Positions 9,353 to 17,783 are shown, counted from the first letter of the stretch. The stretch: DNA of 47,690 bases from a bacterium ADurb.Bin243 (GCA_002069765.1 MWBZ01000024.1:1-47690); one strand, 5' to 3'. Notes: generated from the sequence alone by a model not told the origin. Numbers and translations are program-made.

Positions 9353-10387
9353 TTAAAAATTTCCGTAGGAATGCAGCCCGCTCAATAGATAATTAACGCC
9401 GAAATAGGTGAATAAAGTGGATATAAAACCCAGCGCGGTAATATAAGCCGCGGGCCTTCCTCTTAAATTAACGTTGTATCTGGCATGCAGATACGCCGCG
9501 TAAATAAACCAAGTTATCAACGCCCAGGTCTCTTTCGGGTCCCAGCTCCAGTACGCGCCCCATGCCCTCTGCGCCCATATAGCTCCAAAAACCAGCGCGC
9601 CGAGGGTGAAAACCGGAAGGCCGAACCCTATCGCCCTGTAACTTATATCCTCGAGCGTTTCCGCCGGAGGCGACATTAATATTATCACATTTTTAAGAAA
9701 ATAAAAAGCCGCCGCGCCCGCAAAAAAAATAAAAACCGGAACGGTTATAAGCAGGCTTTTATCGGCTAAAACGGAGCGCTTGATTAAAAGCGCCGTCACG
9801 AAATACGAAATCACCGAAATAAAAAGCGCGGAATTCAAAGTCACGAATGCCGTATGAAAAGTTTCCCGGCGGCCCGGGCTTTTTTCGCCGCACGGCTTTA
9901 TAATATAAAGAAGCGCGGCCACATACGAAAGCGCGAAAGCGGCCTCGCCCACGAAAGTGACCAGGACATGAAGCACCAGCCAGTAGCTCTGCAGCGCCGG
10001 CACCAGCGGCTTTATATCGCGCGGGAGCACAGATGCGACGGCTATCATGGTAAAAGCGATGCTTATTACAAACGGCCCGAGCGCCTTTGTTTTATAGCCG
10101 TACTCGATCCAGACGTAAAAAAGCGCTATCAGCAGTGAAAATACCGAAAGCGATTCGAACATATTGGACATCGGCGCATATCCGGCCTTCTGCGATCTCA
10201 AAAGAAGCGCCAGGGCGTGGCTGATTATGCCCGTCCACAAAAAGGACGCGCTGAATAAACCGGGTTCTTTCTTCCGCCAGAATAAAATGTAAAAATATAA
10301 AAACGCGCAGATGAAATATGAAAAGAATGCCGTGCTGAAAGCTATTTCATCGAGCATCGAACCCGCGTTCAATAATTTTTCCGTCAT
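9353..10387 (-). CDS. ccsA: System II cytochrome c assembly protein CcsA/ResC
   Basis: Multi-helix inner-membrane protein of 344 residues with the tryptophan-rich haem-handling loop WGAYWSWDPKETW (residues 276-288) and conserved histidines near it (His140, His301 in YLHAR and His339 in GLHSYG). CcsA with ResB/Ccs1 exports haem and ligates it to CxxCH motifs of apocytochromes on the outer face of the membrane. The ATG is preceded by GAGG at 7-base spacing. It follows resB closely and precedes hemA, matching the common resB-resC order. CcmC/CcmF share the tryptophan loop, but the adjacent ResB makes System II the right assignment. Confidence 0.93.
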   Translation of the reverse strand: MTEKLLNAGSMLDEIAFSTAFFSYFICAFLYFYILFWRKKEPGLFSASFLWTGIISHALALLLRSQKAGYAPMSNMFESLSVFSLLIALFYVWIEYGYKTKALGPFVISIAFTMIAVASVLPRDIKPLVPALQSYWLVLHVLVTFVGEAAFALSYVAALLYIIKPCGEKSPGRRETFHTAFVTLNSALFISVISYFVTALLIKRSVLADKSLLITVPVFIFFAGAAAFYFLKNVIILMSPPAETLEDISYRAIGFGLPVFTLGALVFGAIWAQRAWGAYWSWDPKETWALITWFIYAAYLHARYNVNLRGRPAAYITALGFISTLFTYFGVNYLLSGLHSYGNF

Positions 10388-10408
10388 CTTAAAACCTCAT
10401 TGTTACGA

Positions 10409-11965
10409 TTATTTGCCCGCCGCGTCTTCGAATTCAAAAAGACGCGCGAAACCGGCAGCGAAATCCGGGCAGTCTTTATTTGTAACCGCGCCGGCGATAA
10501 TATTTTTACGCGACGCATCGAATGAATACCATATCCTTTTTCGGCTTATATTAAACGACATAAAAAGCCCGCACGTGATCAGAAAGCAGCCGAACCACAC
10601 AAGGCCGGCCCCGGGATCGTAGTTTATCTGAAGCCCGCTTCCCTCGCGCCCGGAGATTTCGAGATTTTCTATATCGATAGTAAAACCGCATCCCGATTCA
10701 TTAAGCGTAGAATCGGCGAACCCTTTGATATTTTTAAAAAGCCAAACCTGTTTCGTTCCGTTCGCAAGCGAATCGGTCATTACCAACTTAACGGCGGGGT
10801 TATCGGCCGTGTCGCCGGCCGAATAAATTTCGCGGCTTTCGGGATCGAAACGGAAATCGGGCACAAACGAAGCCAGCCTGAACTTATATTTACCGTCCTG
10901 CAGGCTTTGTTCATCGCCTACATTTTTAAATTCGAGCGTCTCGGACCGGGCCGGGCCTGATTTTTGATTATAAACAGCCGTGAGGATTAATTTTTTAATC
11001 CTGTCCTGCGCTTTATAATAAGAAGACTGATAAATATCGACTCCTTTATATCTGAGCGGCGAATTAACGGATATGACGCCGCTGAATTTTTCAGTTCCTT
11101 CGTCGATTAAGGTAAAGCGTGTGTTCCAGTTTTTAACGTGCGCTTCGGCGGTATCCGGGGAAGCCGCCGGAAAGTACTCGGTAGTAAAATCCGTCACCTT
11201 AAGGCTGAATAATTCTTTGCCGCGCTCCGCTTCGAGTTTTTTCAAAAGTTCGCCCGCGGCGGTATGCGAGTCGGAGCCGGTTTCGCGCGAACGCGCCACC
11301 AATTTTTCGAGCTCGTTTCTTAAAAGCTGATAACGCGCGGCGGGAACTTTGTAGGTATCGCCGGGGTAAAGCCGGGCATAAGTTTTATAGCCGAAAATAT
11401 TGCCGATCATAGCTCCGGCTATTATAACGATAATGCTCAGATGCACCAGCTGCTCGCCTATGAAAAAATACCTGCCGGATTCGGCGTAACCGGCGGTTCC
11501 GCTTTCAATAGTTTTTGTATAAAGCCTGTAACCGGCCATTTTTAGTTTTTTTTCAAAAGCGGCCAGGCGGCCGGCGTCAAAATCCTCGACGGAGCAAATA
11601 TATTTCAAGCCTGCGATATGTTTTTCCGGCGAAGTTTCACCTGTATAAGACAGGGCTCGCACCCGCCCTTTGAGCCGCCTGATAGTGCAAACGAAGATAT
11701 TGAGGCATAAAAAAGCGACGGCGAAATAAAAGATAAAAGAATGATAGATATCGTTAAGCGAAAAAAGAAAAATCAAATTCGCGAAGCCACCGTAGCGCTC
11801 GATATAAAAAGAATAAGGCTTCATCTGCGGCAGAAACGTGCCGGCGGAACAGATCAGAGACACCAGAGCGATAAGGGCCACTGCCAGCCTGACCGAGCTG
11901 AAAATATTCGCGGCCGCGCTTAAAAAGCCGCCCGTACTTTTTTGCGTAGAAGTTTCCGCGCTCAT
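10409..11965 (-). CDS. resB: Cytochrome c biogenesis protein ResB (Ccs1)
   Basis: Partner of CcsA in System II cytochrome c maturation, 518 residues. Two membrane helices near the N terminus (about 22-42 and 80-100), a third at about 170-192 (LSIIVIIAGAMIGNIFG), a large extracytoplasmic domain (about 195-455) and a final membrane helix (about 462-482, GLVWFGCFLITCGLFMSF) give the expected ResB topology. Family-like features include LICSAGTFLPQ early and SPLRYKGVDIYQSSYY in the soluble domain, a typical ResB segment. Upstream is the ahbB-ahbD fusion (30-nt gap) and downstream is ccsA (21-nt gap). No thioredoxin-like ResA gene is beside them. Confidence 0.93.
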   Translation of the reverse strand: MSAETSTQKSTGGFLSAAANIFSSVRLAVALIALVSLICSAGTFLPQMKPYSFYIERYGGFANLIFLFSLNDIYHSFIFYFAVAFLCLNIFVCTIRRLKGRVRALSYTGETSPEKHIAGLKYICSVEDFDAGRLAAFEKKLKMAGYRLYTKTIESGTAGYAESGRYFFIGEQLVHLSIIVIIAGAMIGNIFGYKTYARLYPGDTYKVPAARYQLLRNELEKLVARSRETGSDSHTAAGELLKKLEAERGKELFSLKVTDFTTEYFPAASPDTAEAHVKNWNTRFTLIDEGTEKFSGVISVNSPLRYKGVDIYQSSYYKAQDRIKKLILTAVYNQKSGPARSETLEFKNVGDEQSLQDGKYKFRLASFVPDFRFDPESREIYSAGDTADNPAVKLVMTDSLANGTKQVWLFKNIKGFADSTLNESGCGFTIDIENLEISGREGSGLQINYDPGAGLVWFGCFLITCGLFMSFNISRKRIWYSFDASRKNIIAGAVTNKDCPDFAAGFARLFEFEDAAGK

Positions 11966-11995
11966 TTAGTCTTTCTTTCCCGCCGCAAGGACGGA

Positions 11996-13537
11996 TTATT
12001 TTTCCGGCTCGTAGCCGCAATAAGGTTCTTCACCGAAACAATCGCCATTTGAAGCGAGCGCGCGGGCCCTGCAGCCGCCGCATACCTTTTTATAGGCGCA
12101 CTTTCCGCATTTACCTTTTAAAAGCGAAAGGTCGCGAAGCTTTATAAAAAAATCAGAATTCGTATAAATTTCGCTGAATTTTTTCTCGCGTATATTTCCG
12201 GCGGCTATCGGCATATAACCACAGCCCTGAACGATTCCGCAGGCGGAAACGAAAGCGAAGCCGCTGCCGGCAAGACAGCCTCTTGTTTTAGCGTCCATGC
12301 CGAAGTTGCGCTCGGTTATTTCGAGGCCGTCCGCGCGGGCGCGTTCGCGCATTATCCTGTAATAATGAGGCGCGCAGGTGGCTTTTAAATTTATCCTTGC
12401 GCCGATTTCGCGTTTTTTGTCGTAAAACCAGTTCAGCAGGCGCTCGTATTCGGCCGCCGAAATTTCTTCGCCTTTCATATTTTCCGCGCGGCCCGTGGGC
12501 ACCAGCATGAAAATATGTATGGAAGACGCACCGAGAGTTTCCGCCAGGCTGAATATGTCGTCTATTTTACCGTAGTTGTGCCTGGTAACGCTTATATTGA
12601 TCTGGATTTTTATCCCGGCGGCCTTAAGAAGTTCTATGCCTTTAAGGCTTTTTGCGAAAGCGCCTTCCACGCGACGGAATTTATCGTGCTCCGCGGCGTC
12701 GGGGCCGTCTATGCTCACGCTGGCGGCTGATACGCCGCAGGCGGCAAGGCGCGCCGCTATTTCTTCGGTAATCATCGTGGCGTTGGTGGCGAGGACTTTG
12801 TTAATGCCGAGCGCGGCTGCATATTCGAGTATTTCAAAAAAATCGGGCCTGATAAGCGGCTCACCGCCGCTCATTATAAGAACGGGCTTACCCGGCATCG
12901 CGGCTATGTCTTTTAAAAATTCGAAACATTCCGCGGTGCTCAGTTCGTTTTCGGAGCGTTCCATTGTAGAGCACGCCCGGCAGTGAACGCATTTAAGATT
13001 GCACGCGGCGCTCATTTCCCAGGCGATGAGGCGCGGCGAAATAGCCGGCACGCGGGCAGTGTCGCTAAAATATATCATATTTTCCTTTTTTAATTCACTT
13101 ATGCTGTAAAGCAGTTTATAAGAAGAAGCGCCTGAGCGGGCGGCGATTTTTTGCGCAACGGCCTCGCACTCCGATTTTTCATGTCCGTGAACCATGGCGT
13201 ACAGGTTGTACGGCCAATTTCCGGACTTCGCCCTTTTATAGCAATGGCTGACTTCGGCGAAAGAAGCGGCATATTCGCCCGCCGCATCTATTTTATCGGC
13301 ATCCACGTTAAAAACGCACATGGCGTTGGCGGAGTAGCCGATTTTTCTCTGCCGGAGTATCGCGGCCATGCGTCTTATGCGTTTTTCTTCGGCCAGCGAG
13401 CGAAGCGCGCCCACCGTTTCCGATTCGCTCATGCCCAGTTCCGACGCGATTTTTTCAAACGGCCGCGCCGTTATTTCAATTCCGCCCGCGACTATATTAA
13501 TTAATTTTTTTTCCGTTGCAGTAAGTTCCCGCGTCAT
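11996..13537 (-). CDS. ahbB-ahbD: Fused siroheme decarboxylase subunit AhbB and radical-SAM haem synthase AhbD
   Basis: One 513-residue protein appears to join two enzymes of alternative haem synthesis. Residues about 1-150 form an AsnC/Lrp-like AhbB domain with a winged-helix start, RIRRMAAILRQRKIGY and the signature HCYKR...NWPYNLYAMVHG. Residues about 165-513 are radical SAM: PRLIAWEMSAACNLKCVHC supplies the CxxxCxxC [4Fe-4S] site (Cys179, 183, 186), then MSGGEPL, and a C-terminal auxiliary-cluster region with CGKCAYKKVCGGCRARA and a terminal Cys. The HCRA after the cluster favours AhbD (coprohaem to haem) over the AhbC/NirJ type, but this is a judgement by eye. I start at the ATG at 13537, which overlaps the ahbA stop as ATGA and has GGAG 7 bases upstream; a GTG at 13543 would sit on that GGAG. 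Confidence 0.88.
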   Translation of the reverse strand: MTRELTATEKKLINIVAGGIEITARPFEKIASELGMSESETVGALRSLAEEKRIRRMAAILRQRKIGYSANAMCVFNVDADKIDAAGEYAASFAEVSHCYKRAKSGNWPYNLYAMVHGHEKSECEAVAQKIAARSGASSYKLLYSISELKKENMIYFSDTARVPAISPRLIAWEMSAACNLKCVHCRACSTMERSENELSTAECFEFLKDIAAMPGKPVLIMSGGEPLIRPDFFEILEYAAALGINKVLATNATMITEEIAARLAACGVSAASVSIDGPDAAEHDKFRRVEGAFAKSLKGIELLKAAGIKIQINISVTRHNYGKIDDIFSLAETLGASSIHIFMLVPTGRAENMKGEEISAAEYERLLNWFYDKKREIGARINLKATCAPHYYRIMRERARADGLEITERNFGMDAKTRGCLAGSGFAFVSACGIVQGCGYMPIAAGNIREKKFSEIYTNSDFFIKLRDLSLLKGKCGKCAYKKVCGGCRARALASNGDCFGEEPYCGYEPEK

Positions 13538-14028
13538 TCGCACGCTCCGCCGCGCCCGGCTTTCAAATCAAATCCGACCTTTATTTTATATGTTTTTTCG
13601 GAAGGCAGGAAAAGGTAATCATCGACAGCGAGTTTCGATTTTATTTCTTCGAGGGTTTCGATTATTTTCTTTTCGTTCTCCTCGGTAACGGTGAACCATA
13701 TATTATAAGAATCGTCGTCCCGAAGGTAGTTGTGAGTGACTGATTTATATGAGTTAATCAGGCATGCGGCCTTTTCTATATCGTCCGGCGCAACATTCAC
13801 CGCCGCGAGAGCGCTTTTATATCCAAGCGCGGCCGCATCGAAGATAGGCCCGATCCGCCTGATATATTTTTTTGAATATAACGACTTTATATGTTCGATA
13901 GTTTCTTCTTCGCTTACATTATTTCCGGCGTCGCGAAGGCGCGAGGCGATAGCTTCGAAGGGCCTTTCGCACAAGGGCAGTTCGTTTTGTATAAGTTCCA
14001 GTATTTTAATTTCTAATTCGGTTAACAT
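13534..14028 (-). CDS. ahbA: Siroheme decarboxylase subunit AhbA
   Basis: AsnC/Lrp-like protein of 164 residues: N-terminal winged helix (about 5-60, including PFEAIASRL and KYIRRIGPIFDAAALGYKS) and a ferredoxin-like domain with the AhbA/NirD-type motif VTHNYLRDDDSYNIWFTV. With AhbB it decarboxylates siroheme to 12,18-didecarboxysiroheme. It has the same fold as the N-terminal half of the following fusion gene but keeps HNYLR where AhbB has HCYKR, as in known AhbA/AhbB pairs. First gene of the operon; the 4-base ATGA overlap with the next gene implies fixed subunit ratio. GAGGG precedes the ATG. A related nitrite-reductase haem d1 role (NirD/G/H/L) is possible, but no nir gene is present. Confidence 0.88.
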   Translation of the reverse strand: MLTELEIKILELIQNELPLCERPFEAIASRLRDAGNNVSEEETIEHIKSLYSKKYIRRIGPIFDAAALGYKSALAAVNVAPDDIEKAACLINSYKSVTHNYLRDDDSYNIWFTVTEENEKKIIETLEEIKSKLAVDDYLFLPSEKTYKIKVGFDLKAGRGGACE

Positions 14029-14064
14029 AAACCCTCATAAAAATAATTAAACGGCATTCTTAAC

Positions 14065-14093
14065 TTGACCAAAACACTTATGTATTATATTAT
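14065..14093 (+). promoter_or_regulatory. Possible plus-strand promoter in the divergent region
   Basis: TTGACC and TATTAT are separated by 17 bases on the plus strand, about 180 bases before the pseudopilin operon at 14275. If used, it gives a long leader and overlaps the start of the ahb transcript, so the two divergent units would interfere. Confidence 0.4.
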
Positions 14094-14096
14094 TTT

Positions 14097-14125
14097 ATAT
14101 TATCAAGAATTATTGATATTGTCAA
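14097..14125 (-). promoter_or_regulatory. Sigma-70 promoter of the ahb-res-hem operon
   Basis: Minus-strand TTGACA (14120-14125) and TAATAT (14097-14102) are 17 bases apart. Transcription would begin near 14090, leaving a leader of about 60 bases before ahbA. The spacer holds most of a palindrome, listed separately. Confidence 0.7.
14101..14118. promoter_or_regulatory. Palindromic operator candidate in the ahb promoter
   Basis: TATCAAGAA and TTATTGATA form an 18-bp inverted repeat with 16 of 18 bases symmetric. It covers the spacer and part of the -10 of the minus-strand promoter, a position where a bound protein would block RNA polymerase. The half-sites TATCAA/TTGATA are in the opposite order to an FNR box (TTGAT-N4-ATCAA). 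The binding protein is unknown. Confidence 0.45.
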
Positions 14126-14174
14126 TTAAATACAACAGATTTTTTATATTTTTTGTTTTTAACGCATTATTTTA

Positions 14175-14209
14175 TTTACAAATCTTGTTTTTTTATGATA
14201 AAATATAAT
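14175..14209 (+). promoter_or_regulatory. Candidate proximal promoter of the TPR/pseudopilin operon
   Basis: TTTACA (14175-14180) with TAAAAT (14199-14204) at 18-base spacing, and an overlapping perfect TATAAT at 14204-14209 without a good -35. The remainder of the 246-nt gap 14029-14274 is very AT-rich with no reading frame that looks real. Confidence 0.4.
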
Positions 14210-14274
14210 TCATCAATTTTCACAAATATTTTTATTATTACTTTTAGCTTTTAGCGAAATTTTGGAGGCCGGCC

Positions 14275-14838
14275 TTGAATGAAAGCGCACGCAATATAGT
14301 AATAATATCGGCCGTAGTGATCGCGCTTGCGCTCGCATTTCTTTTTATGCGCTCAAAAAAACAGCACGATTACGATTACGGCCTCATAACGGAAAACCGC
14401 GGCGCGGAAAAGCGGAACGCCGGAAATACTCCTAAAACCGCAGCGAAGAAAGAACGCGAAGACGGAAAACCCCAATACGCCGACGCGGCGTCTATAAGAA
14501 TAGCCAATTTCGTGCCTCCAAAATCTCTTGAAAATGTATATAATTCGCTGCGTTCGGGCCAGGTAGATAAATCGCTGTCTGAAATAGACGCCATGGAAAA
14601 AGGAATATTGTCGCCCGAAGAAAAAATCGTAGTCAATTATACCAGGGCGCAGATTTTTTTTACTTATAAAGACTTCAAGGTGGCAAGGCAGATGTTCGAA
14701 AAATTTATCGCCGAAAACCCCACTCATCCCCTTGTTGAAAATGCCCAGAACACGATAAATTTTATAGATAACTACGACAAACACATGGAGCAGTATAAAA
14801 AGTTCGAAGATGAGATTAAGAAAACCGGCGGCCAATAA
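14275..14838 (+). CDS. Membrane-anchored TPR-like protein
   Basis: 187 residues: a single N-terminal membrane helix (about 8-25) followed by a basic, disordered linker (26-85) and a helical domain (about 85-187) with a TPR-like segment (FKVARQMFEKFIAENPTHPL) similar to YbgF/outer-membrane assembly repeats. Probably exposed to the periplasm as an adaptor. The start is TTG at 14275, supported by GGAGG 6 bases upstream. The next gene starts 29 bases inside its 3' end, so it is cotranscribed with two pseudopilin-like genes and may be a pilus or type II secretion accessory protein. Confidence 0.8.
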   Translation: MNESARNIVIISAVVIALALAFLFMRSKKQHDYDYGLITENRGAEKRNAGNTPKTAAKKEREDGKPQYADAASIRIANFVPPKSLENVYNSLRSGQVDKSLSEIDAMEKGILSPEEKIVVNYTRAQIFFTYKDFKVARQMFEKFIAENPTHPLVENAQNTINFIDNYDKHMEQYKKFEDEIKKTGGQ

Positions 14839-15265
14839 AGGCCTTACATTCACTCAGGTATTGATAGCCATAGTATTGCTGAGCGTAACCGTAATACCGG
14901 TAGCTTCGGTTTTTTTCGTGTCCAACCGCAACGTCGAAAAAGGCGGCGCGCTGCTCGACGCGACTATTATCCTTCAGTCCATAATAGACACCGTTAAAGA
15001 CGATAAATTCATTTTTGATAATAAAGGTAAATCGATAAACTTTCCGGACCCTAAATATCCCGCCCTGGAAATCGAAAAAAATTTTCTGGAGCGCTATAAA
15101 GCGAGCGGAGTTATAAAAATAGATCAGGCCGAGGGGCACAACGACGCCGCACTGGCCGAATTAAGCGTGACTCTTTACTGGAATGAAAACGGCGTCAAAC
15201 GCGAAACGTCCGTAAACACTTACGTCGCCAATATCAACGACGTAAAATTTTTAAAAGTAGAGTAA
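14810..15265 (+). CDS. Pseudopilin-like protein with Gln at the conserved Glu5
   Basis: 151 residues with a short basic leader, a prepilin-peptidase-like site (NKG before LTFTQVL) and one hydrophobic helix of about 20 residues, then a small soluble domain. This is the layout of type II secretion/type IV pilus minor pilins (GspI or PilV-like). The fifth residue after the cleavage glycine is normally Glu (GFTLIEV); here it is Gln16, codon CAG at 14855-14857. The gene overlaps the previous one by 29 bases and ends 5 bases before the next. Most likely a minor pseudopilin partnered with the following protein. Confidence 0.8.
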   Translation: MRLRKPAANKGLTFTQVLIAIVLLSVTVIPVASVFFVSNRNVEKGGALLDATIILQSIIDTVKDDKFIFDNKGKSINFPDPKYPALEIEKNFLERYKASGVIKIDQAEGHNDAALAELSVTLYWNENGVKRETSVNTYVANINDVKFLKVE

Positions 15266-15270
15266 GTATT

Positions 15271-15978
15271 ATGCGCATTATCTGCGGCAGGCCGTTTCCG
15301 GAAGCGCCGTTAAAAAACGCGGGCGGTTATACTCTGGTTGAAATAATGATAGCCATGGCTATAGCCGCGCTTCTCATGACGAGCGTATTCTACGCTTTCA
15401 GCCAGAACATGGACTCATGGCACCGCGGAGAAAAAAAGCTCGCGCTGCAGTCGGAAATCTCGACTATAATGTATCGCATTTATTATGATTTAAAACGCAT
15501 CAACCCGGCGATATATTACGATCAGAACTTCGATCTCTGGGTTTCGGGCGAAAAATTCAAGGAAGCCAAACCCAACGAGGTGGAGCTCATAGACGAAAAC
15601 CAGAACAGGCAGGACGGTTTTGAACGCATTAAATTCAAAATTTTTATGGTAGAGCCTTTCGCTAAAAGCCAGGTAATCGAGTTTTATTTAAAAAAAGACC
15701 CCGATTCGATCGAAACTAAATATATAAAAAATAAATACGGTTCGGCTAACGTTTTAATACGCCTTTGCGACGGCGATGAAACTATAATCTCCGAACACGT
15801 CGAAGAGCTTAAGTTCAAAAAGGAGCCGTCAAGAATATCTACGCTTAACGTCCACGTCAAGGTAAATATGCCGCCCGAATACAGGGCCGAAAAGCGTACG
15901 GACTTCATAGACCTTAAAGTCAAATTCGACAACGACCATATAACGCTTCGCGAAGCCCTGGCTTCTACGGCTAAATAA
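15271..15978 (+). CDS. Pseudopilin, GspJ/PilW-like
   Basis: 235 residues. The prepilin signal NAGGYTLVEIMIAMA, with Glu five residues after the cleavage glycine, leads into one hydrophobic helix; the following stretch LALQSEISTIMYRIYYDLKR is typical of GspJ/PilW-type proteins, which form the tip complex with GspI and GspK. The soluble domain is about 190 residues. It is third in an operon with a TPR anchor and another pseudopilin. No GspG, GspK, ATPase or secretin gene is nearby, so whether this serves secretion or a pilus cannot be decided here. Confidence 0.87.
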   Translation: MRIICGRPFPEAPLKNAGGYTLVEIMIAMAIAALLMTSVFYAFSQNMDSWHRGEKKLALQSEISTIMYRIYYDLKRINPAIYYDQNFDLWVSGEKFKEAKPNEVELIDENQNRQDGFERIKFKIFMVEPFAKSQVIEFYLKKDPDSIETKYIKNKYGSANVLIRLCDGDETIISEHVEELKFKKEPSRISTLNVHVKVNMPPEYRAEKRTDFIDLKVKFDNDHITLREALASTAK

Positions 15979-16081
15979 AAATTAATAACTAAAGTTTAAA
16001 GCGCTGTTGGCCTCAATTAATTAATTTTAAAAACGATATTAAACTGAAATATTTTTAAATGACAACATCCGGGAGTACGTT

Positions 16082-16870
16082 ATGGAATATACTGTAAAAT
16101 TACCTGCATTCGAAGGCCCCTTCGACCTTTTATTTCACCTTATAGAAAAAGACAAGCTCGATTTGAACGATATACCTTTAGCCAAAATAACCAGCGGATA
16201 TCTGGCAATGATCGAAACGATGCAAAAATTCGATATCCATATAGCCGGAGAGTTTCTTGTCATGGCCGCCTCGCTTTTAAGGCTGAAATCGCTTTCGCTT
16301 CTGCCTAAAGCCAACGAATACGACCGTTACCTCAACCCGCCGATGCCCGGCGGCGATTTCGATCTTCCTGAAAACGAAGAAGACTCGACGCCTTTTTACT
16401 TCGAATCGCAGGAAGACATGGTCAATAAGCTTAAGGAATATAAAGTTTATAAAGATATGGCCCATAAGCTTCGCGAGTGCGAATCGGTCAACAGCCGCAT
16501 AATCTTCAAGCAGGTAAAACTCGAAACCAAAACCAGCCTTCTAACCGACGACCTTAATATATATAATCTGGCCGAAGCTTTTAAAAACGTAATAAATAAC
16601 ATAAAAGATAAAAAATTTCAGCGCATAGTCGTCGAAAAAGTATCCGTAGAAGATAAAATAGACCAGATTTTAAAATTCTTAAACGAGATCAACGAAATTA
16701 CGACTTTTTCAAAACTGCTGGAATTCAGCGAATCACGGCATGAAACGGTAATGACCTTCCTCGCCGTTTTAGAACTGTCGAAACTTCAGAAAGTCGCGGT
16801 CGAACAATGCGATAACTTCTCTGAAATCGTAATTAAACCTAATTACATGGCGCAGTCAGCCGCCGCTTAA
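16082..16870 (+). CDS. scpA: Segregation and condensation protein A (kleisin)
   Basis: 262-residue kleisin subunit bridging the SMC heads in the bacterial condensin. The family opening FEGPFDLLFHLIEKDKLDLNDIPLAKIT is well conserved, followed by FLVMAASLLRLKS, and a C-terminal winged-helix ending with VTFLAVLELSKLQKV, which binds an SMC head. GGGAG lies 6 bases before the ATG. scpB follows after 13 bases; smc itself is not in the window. The 103-nt gap before it contains no promoter I trust, so it may be read partly from the pseudopilin operon. Confidence 0.95.
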   Translation: MEYTVKLPAFEGPFDLLFHLIEKDKLDLNDIPLAKITSGYLAMIETMQKFDIHIAGEFLVMAASLLRLKSLSLLPKANEYDRYLNPPMPGGDFDLPENEEDSTPFYFESQEDMVNKLKEYKVYKDMAHKLRECESVNSRIIFKQVKLETKTSLLTDDLNIYNLAEAFKNVINNIKDKKFQRIVVEKVSVEDKIDQILKFLNEINEITTFSKLLEFSESRHETVMTFLAVLELSKLQKVAVEQCDNFSEIVIKPNYMAQSAAA

Positions 16871-16883
16871 GGGGTTTGATAAA

Positions 16884-17681
16884 GTGAAAAACGAACACCT
16901 GATAATAGAGGCTTTACTTTTCGTATCGCCGGCGTCTCTGCCTTCTTCGAAAATCGCGGAAATACTGAAATTAGAGACTAAAGAAGCCACCAGAATAATA
17001 GAAGAATACGGCCAGATACTGCAAACCCGCCAGACCGCGTTTCAGCTTATAAAAGATCCCGACGGGTTCCGCCTCGGAACGAAGCCTGAATTTTTTCAAT
17101 ACATAGAAATGCTCGTAGCTCCCAGGGAAACCAAGCTTTCCTATCAGGCGCTCGAAACGCTTTCGGTAATAACTTTCAAGCAGCCGATAACCAAGCTCGA
17201 AATAGAAAAGGTGCGCGGCATCAATTCCGACGGAATAATTAATATGCTTTACTCGCGCGGGCTCATAAAGGTCGTCGGCGTCAAAAAAATAGCCGGAAAT
17301 CCTAAACTATACGGAATTTCAAAAGATTTCTTCAAATATTTCGGCATTAAAAGCATGAGCGAGCTTAAAAACTACCTCAAATCCATCGAAATCGATACCG
17401 CGAAACTCGACGCTCTTCTGTCAGAAGACCGCGAAGAGGGCGCGAATATAATATTCGAAGACCCCAACCAGGAATCCTTCGATTTTAACGACAACGATAT
17501 CAAGATAAACCCTGAAACCGACCGTGAAGCGGACCGGGACTCTTTTGAAAACACCGCTCCCGCAAACCAGCCGGAACCCGACATCGCCGATACAAGCACA
17601 ATTGAAGGCCAGGGCGAAAGCGGCGAAACGGCCGTCGAAGCATTTACCGCGGAGGAAGCGGACGAAGAACGCTCAAAGTAA
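16884..17681 (+). CDS. scpB: Segregation and condensation protein B
   Basis: Dimeric winged-helix protein that binds ScpA in the SMC complex. Residues about 1-165 are the two conserved winged-helix domains, with QALETLSVITFKQPITKLEIEKVRG and LIKVVGVKKIAGNPKLYGIS typical of ScpB. Residues about 190-265 are an added acidic, disordered tail rich in Asp/Glu/Asn, which is longer than in most ScpB proteins. The start is GTG at 16884 with AAGGGG about 10 bases before. Forms a two-gene unit with scpA; after it a 171-nt gap holds the promoter of the next gene. Confidence 0.94.
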   Translation: MKNEHLIIEALLFVSPASLPSSKIAEILKLETKEATRIIEEYGQILQTRQTAFQLIKDPDGFRLGTKPEFFQYIEMLVAPRETKLSYQALETLSVITFKQPITKLEIEKVRGINSDGIINMLYSRGLIKVVGVKKIAGNPKLYGISKDFFKYFGIKSMSELKNYLKSIEIDTAKLDALLSEDREEGANIIFEDPNQESFDFNDNDIKINPETDREADRDSFENTAPANQPEPDIADTSTIEGQGESGETAVEAFTAEEADEERSK

Positions 17682-17783
17682 AATCGGTAAGCGGTCTTAA
17701 TATAACGCGGCCGTCTGATAAAACGCCTGAAAGCCCTCCAAAATCAAGATAAAATAAGTCAATTAAATTTCAACAGAATTTAG

